From DASXRC01 sp036506495 (lineage in GTDB: Bacteria; Actinomycetota; Actinomycetes; Mycobacteriales; Micromonosporaceae), in the NCBI GenBank assembly GCA_036506495.1, contig DASXRQ010000194.1, positions 1 through 16,336 of the forward strand: a stretch of DNA of 16,336 nucleotides. The letters run 5' to 3'. The stretch's first letter is position 1. Each line of letters starts with the position of its first letter. The notes under the pieces were generated by a model. That model did no database searches and had not been told where the DNA came from. It was given only the letters and a program-made list of their open reading frames with translations. Shown here piece after piece: positions 1-5,180 of the stretch. The position numbers were made by a program, and so were the translations under genes.

Positions 1-41
1 ACGCAATCCGGCGCCCCACCTGACCCGGAGGAGAGCCAACC

Positions 42-830
42 ATGCTGCTGCGCAACAAGAATGCCGTGATCTACGGTGCCGGCGGATCGCTCGGCGGCGG
101 GGTCGCTCGCACGTTCGCCCGCGAGGGAGCGACGGTCTTCCTCACCGGACGCACGACCGAGACGCTCGCGGCGGTCGCCGAGGACATCACCGACGCCGGC
201 GGCGTGGCCCACGTCGCAGTCGTCGACGCGCTCGACGAGCGGGCCGTCGATGACCACCTGCGAGCCGTGGTCGCCGAGGTCGGCAGCGTCGACCTGTCGT
301 TCAACCTCGTGACGCGCGGGGACGTGCAGGGCACGCCGTTGGTGCAGATGGCGACCGAGGACTTCGTCCGGCCCATCACGACCGGGATCACCGCGAACTT
401 CATCACCGCGCGGGCCGCCGCCCGCCAGATGGTCGAGCAGCGCTCCGGCGTCATCCTCGCGCTGGACAGCGGATCCGCCCACCTCAGCCCGATGATGGGC
501 GGCACCGGACCCGCCGATGCGGCGATCGACACGCTCGTGCGCAACCTCGCGGCCGAGGTCGGGCCGAGCGGCGTACGCGTTGTCGGCCTCTGGGTCGCCG
601 GGATTCCGGAGTCGTTGACGCCGGAGAAGCTCGCCGCGGTCAACAGCGCCATGAAGCTGGACGACGCGGCGCTGCGCGGTCTGCTCGAGCAGCTGGCCCA
701 GATGCGCATGTTGCGGCGATCGCCGACGCTGCCCGAGGTCGCGGCCACGGCGGCGTTCCTGGCCTCGGATCAAGCGGCCGGCATCACCGCCACGTTCGTC
801 AACGTCACCGGCGGCATTTTCCCGAGCTAG
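42..830 (+). CDS. SDR-family (Rossmann-fold) protein with degenerate active site
   Basis: A 262-residue protein of normal length for classical short-chain dehydrogenases/reductases. The nucleotide-binding glycine motif is intact (GAGGSLGG at residues 12-19), a basic/polar GRT follows at 36-38, and the C-terminus has the FLASD...NVTGG pattern usual in the family. At the place of the catalytic YxxxK, in the helix before RNLAAEVGPSGVRVV, I read T155-G-P-A-D159, so both the general-acid Tyr and the Lys are absent; the NNAG motif is also changed (FNLVT, 87-91). It may still bind NAD(P), but ordinary SDR catalysis is doubtful. From memory, a branch of SDR-like proteins shares this look. The start is supported by GGAGGAGA at 27-34, 7 nt before the ATG. 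Substrate unknown; the following gene starts 25 bp after the stop and appears to have its own promoter. Confidence 0.85.
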   Translation: MLLRNKNAVIYGAGGSLGGGVARTFAREGATVFLTGRTTETLAAVAEDITDAGGVAHVAVVDALDERAVDDHLRAVVAEVGSVDLSFNLVTRGDVQGTPLVQMATEDFVRPITTGITANFITARAAARQMVEQRSGVILALDSGSAHLSPMMGGTGPADAAIDTLVRNLAAEVGPSGVRVVGLWVAGIPESLTPEKLAAVNSAMKLDDAALRGLLEQLAQMRMLRRSPTLPEVAATAAFLASDQAAGITATFVNVTGGIFPS

Positions 831-842
831 TCACACCATAGG

Positions 843-848
843 TACGCT
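843..848 (+). promoter_or_regulatory. -10-like box of leaderless antitoxin promoter
   Basis: TACGCT fits the actinobacterial TANNNT -10 pattern. Exactly 7 nt separate it from the ATG at 856, so the transcript would begin at or next to the start codon, and no Shine-Dalgarno sequence is visible there. No convincing -35 hexamer is seen. Inference from spacing. Confidence 0.5.
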
Positions 849-855
849 GCTTCGC

Positions 856-1101
856 ATGCCGAGGCGGACCAAGCGGACCACGCTCACCCTCGACGTGGAG
901 GCGCTGGAGCTCGCCGAGCGCGCGGCCAGGCTCCGCGGCATTTCGGTGTCGGCACTCACCTCGCGGGCCATCCGGAACGAAGCCATACGCCTGGGCGCGC
1001 CCGGCCGAGCGGATGGTCGCGAGCTGGACGCCATCCAGGACGAGGTCGAGCGGGCCGCGATGGAGCCCGGTGAGAGCGGCCGTGGGGGCGGCACCGCGTG
1101 A
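856..1101 (+). CDS. Ribbon-helix-helix antitoxin-like protein
   Basis: An 81-residue protein. The N-terminus (KRTTLTLDVEALELAERAA followed by RGISVSALTSRAIRNEA, about residues 6-47) has a short beta strand and two helices in the arrangement of ribbon-helix-helix (CopG/Arc-like) DNA-binding antitoxins. The remaining part is charged, Glu-rich and probably disordered until it folds onto a toxin. Its TGA overlaps the GTG of the next gene by 4 bp (GTGA, 1098-1101), a usual arrangement for antitoxin-toxin pairs. The family role would be to neutralise the toxin and repress the shared promoter. A -10-like TACGCT 7 nt upstream of the ATG suggests a leaderless message. The family call rests on the pattern of the N-terminus and on the partner. 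Confidence 0.7.
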   Translation: MPRRTKRTTLTLDVEALELAERAARLRGISVSALTSRAIRNEAIRLGAPGRADGRELDAIQDEVERAAMEPGESGRGGGTA

Positions 1102-1394
1102 TTCGTGGCGAGGTCTGGCGGTACGCCCCCGAAGGATCTCCGCGGGTACGCACGATCCTGATCGTCTCGGCCGACGGCATCAACCGGTCGTCGCGCCGGT
1201 GGGTGTACGGGCTCGACATCGTCGACGACGATCCGGAGGACATGCTGGCGGTGCGCCTCGTCGACGGACGTTGGATCAGCGGCACCTCGCTGTCACGCCT
1301 GTGGCGGGACTGGCTGGTCGAGCGCCTCGGCGCGATCGACGGCGAAACCGAGGGATCCATCGACGGCATGCTCCGCGGCGCACTCGACCTTTAG
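1098..1394 (+). CDS. MazF/PemK-like toxin of a type II toxin-antitoxin pair
   Basis: A 98-residue protein starting at GTG inside the stop of the antitoxin gene. It opens with IRGEVWRYAP, the characteristic first strand of MazF/PemK endoribonucleases, and continues with VRTILIVSADGIN, matching the second strand (xRPVLVVS in MazF) with the RP pair replaced by RT. A C-terminal helix (ALDL) closes it, as in the family. MazF proteins cleave mRNA at short sequences; whether this divergent version does so cannot be seen. Length (about 100 residues) and gene order fit the family. It could instead be an inactive or differently targeted relative, because the usual Arg/Pro and the central basic residues are not all present. 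Confidence 0.7.
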   Translation: MIRGEVWRYAPEGSPRVRTILIVSADGINRSSRRWVYGLDIVDDDPEDMLAVRLVDGRWISGTSLSRLWRDWLVERLGAIDGETEGSIDGMLRGALDL

Positions 1395-1468
1395 GTCCCG
1401 GAGGTCCGGTGGAAGTCCTCCAGCCGAAGATGGGTGGTTGCCCCCTGCCGTACGGCGCACAGCGTTCA

Positions 1469-1474
1469 TAGCGT
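1469..1474 (+). promoter_or_regulatory. -10-like box of leaderless promoter, membrane gene
   Basis: TAGCGT lies 6 nt before the ATG at 1481, again a TANNNT box at the distance expected for a leaderless transcript. No Shine-Dalgarno sequence is seen before this ATG. The -35 region is not recognisable. Confidence 0.45.
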
Positions 1475-1480
1475 CGTGGC

Positions 1481-2110
1481 ATGCGAATGTTGCGCCCCAT
1501 GGTGTCGTTCTGGCGGGTCGCGTACGGACCGAGGACGTGGCGCCGCATCGGGTACGCCGTGGTGGCGCCCCCGATCGCCGTCGCCGGCCTCGCGCTGCTG
1601 CTCGCCGGCCGGGTCGGCACGGCGACGCGGTACCAGCGCCACCTCGCCCGTGGCATGGCCGAGGAGTCGGCGGACGATGCGCCGGGCGAGGCGGCCACGC
1701 CGTACGCCTGGCGAGTGCTGGCGTCGTCGGTCGCCGGCCTCGCGGTTGGCCTGCTCTCGTGGCTGGTCCTGGCGTACCTCACGTTCTTCCTGTTCATCAA
1801 TGTCGGCTTCCCGCTGCGGAACTACCTCGCCTTCGACGGTCGGTCCGGGGGCGCGCTTCCGTGGATCGGCATCCATCGAATCACGCCTCCGCCCGACATC
1901 TGGGCGAGCACGTACCACTCGTCGTGGGGCGGCCCGACACTCGCGGGAGCGTGGGCGGTGCATGCCGGGCTTGCGCTGCTCACGGGCGTACCCCTGCTGC
2001 TCTGGGCCCTACGCGGGCTGACCCGGTGGCAGAGTGGGATGACGCGTGCCCTTCTTGGCGCCGGGCGTGGCCGGAGTTCAGTCGATCATGCGACGATGGC
2101 GCCCACATAG
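1481..2110 (+). CDS. Sensor-domain-like integral membrane protein without kinase
   Basis: A 209-residue protein with hydrophobic segments at about 22-43, 79-110 (long enough for one or two helices) and 154-180. Between the last two lies an extracytoplasmic loop containing SSWGGPTLAGAWAVHAG (148-163). The layout (WRRIGYAVVAPPIAVAG at the N-terminus, an RYQR..LA turn after the first helix, then the WGGP..AGAWAVHA stretch before the last helix) resembles the putative sensor domain found at the N-terminus of many actinobacterial histidine kinases. Here the protein stops after the domain, so no kinase part exists. Function is unknown; it may sense or scaffold something in the membrane. The start is preferred because of the -10-like box 6 nt upstream. 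The next gene begins 17 bp after the stop and could be cotranscribed. Confidence 0.65.
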   Translation: MRMLRPMVSFWRVAYGPRTWRRIGYAVVAPPIAVAGLALLLAGRVGTATRYQRHLARGMAEESADDAPGEAATPYAWRVLASSVAGLAVGLLSWLVLAYLTFFLFINVGFPLRNYLAFDGRSGGALPWIGIHRITPPPDIWASTYHSSWGGPTLAGAWAVHAGLALLTGVPLLLWALRGLTRWQSGMTRALLGAGRGRSSVDHATMAPT

Positions 2111-2127
2111 AGGGCGGAGACTCAGGC

Positions 2128-2646
2128 ATGACCGAATGGGAACGGCTGAGCTGGGACGCGTTTGGGCGGGCGAGTCGGGACCTCGCCCAGCTCGTGGCCG
2201 ACGACGGATACCGGCCGGATCTCATCCTGCCCATCGCCCGTGGCGGGCTGCTCGCCGCGGGGGCGATCAGCTATGCGCTGAACGTCAAGAATCTGCACAT
2301 GATGAACGTCGAGTTCTACACCGGCGTGGACGAACGGCTGGACATGCCCGTCATGCTGCCGCCGGTGCCGAACTCCGTCGACCTCGCCGGCGCGCGCGTA
2401 CTCATCGTGGACGATGTCGCCGACACCGGCGGGACGCTACGGCTCGTCCGTGACTTCTGCGCCGACCACGTCGCGGACGCCCGGTGCGCGGTCATCTACG
2501 AGAAGTCCCGCTCGTCGGTGCGGTGCGAGTACGTGTGGCGGCGTACCGACCGATGGATCGACTTCCCGTGGTCGTCGCTGCCGCCGTTAGTCAAGGACCG
2601 CGCGCGCCATCTTCCCCGCGCATCCTCATCGGAGCTGGGTGCCTGA
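2128..2646 (+). CDS. Phosphoribosyltransferase (purine-type)
   Basis: A 172-residue cytoplasmic enzyme of the type I phosphoribosyltransferase fold. The PRPP-binding loop is complete (VLIVDDVADTGGTL, residues 91-104, with the two acidic residues D95-D96 and the TGGT turn). The pyrophosphate loop is seen at 35-42 (PIARGGLL). Near the C-terminus WIDFPW (143-148) matches the hood that stacks on the base in xanthine/hypoxanthine/guanine enzymes of the short archaeal-like type. The likely reaction is transfer of phosphoribose from PRPP to a purine base, i.e. salvage, but base specificity cannot be read. The start is the ATG at 2128, after a purine-rich GGGCGGAGA at 2112-2120. An upstream in-frame reading through the membrane gene is rejected because it overlaps that gene entirely. 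Confidence 0.8.
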   Translation: MTEWERLSWDAFGRASRDLAQLVADDGYRPDLILPIARGGLLAAGAISYALNVKNLHMMNVEFYTGVDERLDMPVMLPPVPNSVDLAGARVLIVDDVADTGGTLRLVRDFCADHVADARCAVIYEKSRSSVRCEYVWRRTDRWIDFPWSSLPPLVKDRARHLPRASSSELGA

Positions 2647-2672
2647 TCGGATCGGACGAGCTCGTGCCACGG

Positions 2673-3164
2673 CTATCCGGTCGGGTCGCGGAGCTCGAGC
2701 CGCGGCTGGTGGTACCGCTGGGGCTGCCCGTCGGCATCGAATGCCACCCCGAGGAAGTCGGAGGGAGCCTGCGGACTGCGCCAGACGATGCGAACCAGCG
2801 TTCCGTCCGGGTCCGGGATGTCCATGCCCGCCCCGTACGCGGGGTCGCTTCGCACCTCGGTCCGCTGGATGCCGAGCCGGTCGCATCGCTCGGCAATGCT
2901 GGTCACCAGCTGCTCGGTCGGCGCGCGCAGCGCGAAGACATCGAATCCTGCGAGCCTGGGTTGGCCCGCGCAGTACTCGCGTTGTCGCAGGGCGATCTCG
3001 AACCCGCCGTCCCGGTCGAGCAGCGAGACCCCGCGCACCTCGCCCTGCTCGACATACTCCGCGACGAGCTCCAGGTCGAATAGCGCCCAGTACCACGATG
3101 CGCTGCGCCGCACGTCGGCGACCGGCAGCTTGACGTGCTTGATCTGGCTCAACCCGATGCCCAT
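2673..3164 (-). CDS. VOC-fold (glyoxalase/bleomycin-resistance-like) protein
   Basis: A 163-residue protein with the paired beta-alpha-beta-beta-beta modules of the vicinal oxygen chelate superfamily: first module from IKHVKLPVADVRRSASWY (8-25) to GFEIAL (54-59), second from GFDVFALR (73-80) to PDPDGTLVRIVW (117-128). Two possible metal ligands are visible in the first module (H10 and E56). In the second, the usual His is D75 and the usual Glu in the last strand is R125/I126, so the full metal site is not preserved. About 30 extra C-terminal residues follow. Function may be ligand binding rather than catalysis. The start is ATG 3164 with GGAGG 4 nt upstream; a longer in-frame start at 3224 has no such site. 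It is convergent with the phosphoribosyltransferase gene (26 bp between stops) and divergent from the acidic-protein gene. Confidence 0.8.
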   Translation of the reverse strand: MGIGLSQIKHVKLPVADVRRSASWYWALFDLELVAEYVEQGEVRGVSLLDRDGGFEIALRQREYCAGQPRLAGFDVFALRAPTEQLVTSIAERCDRLGIQRTEVRSDPAYGAGMDIPDPDGTLVRIVWRSPQAPSDFLGVAFDADGQPQRYHQPRLELRDPTG

Positions 3165-3316
3165 GCGGCCTCCATGTTCGCCCGGTGCGGTGCCGAGCCC
3201 TGCCCGGAACGTCAACGTACGCATTGTGCTCGGTCTGGGCTATGTCGTGTTCCTGGCTGACTGCGGCCGGTCCACTCGTCACTCTCATGGAAGGCGAGTC
3301 CGAAGGAGGGCACGAG

Positions 3317-3478
3317 ATGACCGACGACGCTGCGCATGTTGATCTGTTCGAGGACGAGGACGTCGACGTCGGCGAGGAGCCGCCGGACGATGAGGACCTC
3401 ACCACGGACGAGCTGGCGGCGATCAAGGCTAGCCAGGCCGATCCGACGACCCCGCCCCCAGATGCCGAGGTGAGTTGA
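3317..3478 (+). CDS. Small highly acidic protein preceding the lysin gene
   Basis: A 53-residue protein with 19 Asp/Glu and a single Lys. Residues 9-32 are almost continuous acid (DLFEDEDVDVGE and the following PPDDEDL), and the tail is Pro-rich (TTPPPDAEVS). I do not recognise a family. It lacks any membrane segment or signal peptide and is probably largely disordered. The ATG at 3317 is chosen because GAAGGAGGG (3302-3310) precedes it; longer in-frame starts upstream would use a region that looks like divergent promoter sequence. Only one base separates its stop from the start of the lysin gene, and the lysin's ribosome site lies inside this gene, so the two are almost certainly translated together. 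A charge-based inhibitor or chaperone of the basic hydrolase is one possible role (inference only). Confidence 0.65.
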   Translation: MTDDAAHVDLFEDEDVDVGEEPPDDEDLTTDELAAIKASQADPTTPPPDAEVS

Positions 3479-3479
3479 C

Positions 3480-4184
3480 ATGTCCAAGCTGCTCCAGATT
3501 GGCATTTCTTTCCCGAACGAGATGACGTCCGGCATCGGGCACGTGGCGTGCACGCTGGGTGGCGTGAACTATGAAAGCCGTGGAAGTCGAGGATGTCTGA
3601 AGGGCTCGGCCGCCCGCGGGGCCGCGCATCCGCTGTTCAAGCATCACTTCCACCGGGTGCTCACGGATGCGCAGGCGAAGGCCGCGAAGGAGTTCGCGGA
3701 CCGATGCGTTGGCCTGGCCTACGTGTGGGGAGGGGTTCCAGCACCGAAGCCGCCGCCGCCCGGTCACGGCGGGGACTGCTCCGGGTTCATGTCCGGGATC
3801 CTCAGTGCGGCCGACGGAAGGCCGGTCGGACGGCGGTTCTCCACCGGAACGTGGAGGGCCCAATTCAAGGGTCTCGGCTTTGCCGAGGGCCTCGGCGGCG
3901 GCATCCCGACCGCCGCGCCGATCGGGGTTTTGGACCGCCCGTTCCCCGGAACGCCGGTCGGCCGGAACAGCCCGAAGAAGGATCACGTCAAATGGATCCA
4001 GGCGCGCCTCAACTTCGCCGCGAAGGGACATCACCCTGTGTTGGGAGGCAAGCCGCTGGTGGTCGACGGTGACTACGGCGAGAACACCGAGAAGGTGGTC
4101 GTCGCCTTTCAGAAGAAGCACGGCCTGCAGGGTCTAGGCATGTGCGGGCCGAAGACCTGGCCGCTGCTCAACGCGATCCGGTGA
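3480..4184 (+). CDS. Putative peptidoglycan hydrolase: permuted NlpC/P60-like domain + PG-binding domain
   Basis: A 234-residue protein in two parts. Residues 1-160 hold GHVACTLGG..YES (20-33), which resembles the His strand of NlpC/P60 cysteine peptidases (GHVGIYLGNG), and GGDCSGFMSG (97-106), which resembles the nucleophile helix (DCSGL). In ordinary NlpC/P60 enzymes the Cys motif comes first; here H21 precedes C100, the order of circularly permuted papain-like folds. Residues about 163-234 are a peptidoglycan-binding domain 1 (HVKWIQARLN, VVDGDYGENTEKVVVAFQKKHGL, GPKTWPLL). No signal peptide or membrane segment is present, so secretion would need a holin-like or non-Sec route, as for phage endolysins, or the protein acts in the cytoplasm. 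The ribosome site GAGGTGA (3467-3473) lies 6 nt before the ATG, inside the upstream acidic-protein gene. Cleavage of cell-wall peptides is the inferred role. Confidence 0.7.
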   Translation: MSKLLQIGISFPNEMTSGIGHVACTLGGVNYESRGSRGCLKGSAARGAAHPLFKHHFHRVLTDAQAKAAKEFADRCVGLAYVWGGVPAPKPPPPGHGGDCSGFMSGILSAADGRPVGRRFSTGTWRAQFKGLGFAEGLGGGIPTAAPIGVLDRPFPGTPVGRNSPKKDHVKWIQARLNFAAKGHHPVLGGKPLVVDGDYGENTEKVVVAFQKKHGLQGLGMCGPKTWPLLNAIR

Positions 4185-4209
4185 CACGGTGCGTCGAAGG
4201 GTGACCGTG
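4185..4209 (+). terminator. Weak hairpin after the lysin gene
   Basis: CACGGT (4185-4190) can pair with ACCGTG (4204-4209) over a 13-nt loop immediately after the stop codon. There is no T-run. It is a short stem and may be chance. Confidence 0.2.
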
Positions 4210-4272
4210 ACGGTGGCCACGCTGACGACCGGCGGGGCGGCGTGTTGACGGTGGAGCGGGCACCATCGTGGC

Positions 4273-4932
4273 GTGACGATCGCCGCGGTGCTCTTCGACA
4301 TGGACGGCACGCTCGTGGACAGCGAGCGGGTCTGGGACGTCGCGCTCGATGAGCTCGCGGCGGAGTACGGTGGCCGACTGTCCTCGGCGGCGCGCCTGGT
4401 CATGGTCGGCACCAGCGTGGCCGACTCGATGGACATCCTGCATGCGGACCTCGGTCAACCGTGGCGGGACGCGGCCGTCGGCGCGGAGTGGCTGGAGCGC
4501 CGCGTCGGCGACCTCTTCCAGGGAGGGCTGGAGTGGCGTGCCGGCGCGCGGGCGCTGCTGCGCGACGTGCGGGCCGCCGGTCTGCCGACCGCGCTCGTCA
4601 CCTCGACCGCGCGGCGGCTCGTCGACGTCGCGCTCGACACCCTCGGCCGGGACAGCTTCGACGTCGTGGTCTGCGGCGACGACGTCGACCGGCCCAAGCC
4701 CGATCCGATGCCGTACCTCGTCGCGGCCGCCGCACTGGGCGTTCCGATCGCGAGGTGTGTCGCGGTCGAGGACTCGCCGAGCGGAGTCGCGAGCGCGCGC
4801 GCGGCGGGCGCCGTCGTGCTGGCCGTCCCGTGCGGCGTCGCAATCCCGGAGCTGGACGGCGTACACCTGCGGGAGAGCCTCGCCGGCGTGGACGCGAGCG
4901 TGCTCGCGGAGCTTGCCCGCCGTGGCGGGTAG
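4273..4932 (+). CDS. HAD-superfamily hydrolase (phosphatase/phosphoglucomutase-like, subfamily IA)
   Basis: A 219-residue protein with all four HAD motifs: FDMDGTLVDSE (residues 8-18; nucleophile D9 and acid D11), the Ser/Thr motif in ALVTSTA (106-112), the Lys in DRPKPDPMPY (about 138-147), and the acidic metal site in AVEDSPSG (157-164). A helical cap lies between the first two, the arrangement of subfamily IA (beta-phosphoglucomutase and phosphoglycolate-phosphatase relatives). It should hydrolyse or transfer phosphate of a small metabolite with Mg2+; the substrate cannot be inferred. The start is GTG 4273. A weak CACCAT box lies 6 nt upstream and a purine-rich GTGGAGCGGG at 4251-4260. It has no clear partner: the gap to the lysin gene is 88 bp and a hairpin follows its stop. 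Confidence 0.85.
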   Translation: MTIAAVLFDMDGTLVDSERVWDVALDELAAEYGGRLSSAARLVMVGTSVADSMDILHADLGQPWRDAAVGAEWLERRVGDLFQGGLEWRAGARALLRDVRAAGLPTALVTSTARRLVDVALDTLGRDSFDVVVCGDDVDRPKPDPMPYLVAAAALGVPIARCVAVEDSPSGVASARAAGAVVLAVPCGVAIPELDGVHLRESLAGVDASVLAELARRGG

Positions 4933-4950
4933 CCGCGGACAGCCGCGGAC
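4931..4950. repeat. 10-bp tandem duplication after the HAD gene
   Basis: AGCCGCGGAC occurs twice in direct succession, starting inside the stop codon. It immediately precedes the hairpin at 4955. Meaning unknown; possibly slippage. Confidence 0.6.
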
Positions 4951-4954
4951 AGCG

Positions 4955-4988
4955 ATGTGGGGCGGCACCTCTACGCGCCACCCCACAT
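4955..4988. terminator. Terminator-like hairpin between convergent genes
   Basis: ATGTGGGGCGGC (4955-4966) pairs with GCCACCCCACAT (4977-4988) at 11 of 12 positions (one C-A mismatch) around a 10-nt loop. It lies 22 bp after the HAD stop and before the end of the convergent permease gene, so it can serve readers from both sides. No T-run follows on the plus strand (TAGCCCCCC), which is common for high-GC actinobacteria. Confidence 0.6.
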
Positions 4989-5123
4989 AGCCCCCCGAGC
5001 TTCTGGACCGGCCGGAATCCGGCTGGGCCCGGTCCGGCCGGCACGATCCATCGTCGGTTCCGTTCCGTCGCCACGCGTCCGCCTCGAGGCGGAGCTGGAC
5101 GCGGATTTCCGGTTGCGGGGACT

Positions 5124-5142
5124 CCCTGAGCCGCTGTCAGGG
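5124..5142. terminator. Short hairpin downstream of the permease gene
   Basis: CCCTGA (5124-5129) and TCAGGG (5137-5142) are perfect inverted copies separated by 7 nt. It lies about 40 bp past the permease stop on the minus strand and could end the transporter transcript. It is a six-pair stem, so the call is tentative. Confidence 0.35.
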
Positions 5143-5180
5143 TTACCCCCGACCGCCGCGCCGAGGCGCGCGGATGACGG

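Noticed and set aside
1..23. Possible last codons and TGA (21-23) of a gene upstream of the window.
   Set aside because: Only seven codons are visible, too little to support a gene.
71..748. A 225-codon minus-strand frame opposite the SDR gene.
   Set aside because: Ser/Ala/Arg-rich shadow frame with no domain, while the plus strand carries a clear Rossmann protein.
2656..2665. 10-bp palindrome ACGAGCTCGT between the convergent phosphoribosyltransferase and VOC genes, considered as a terminator.
   Set aside because: With a realistic loop only three pairs remain; not a stable hairpin.
3185..3316. N-terminal extension of the acidic protein (start at 3185 or 3290).
   Set aside because: A good ribosome site stands before ATG 3317, and the extension would occupy the divergent promoter region with a Cys/Trp-rich, unrelated composition.
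3317..3478. Small acidic protein as a Pup (prokaryotic ubiquitin-like) homologue, tempting because arc is in the window.
   Set aside because: It ends in DAEVS, not GGQ/GGE, has almost no Lys, and lacks the Pup helix pattern; it is about 11 kb from arc and coupled to a lysin.
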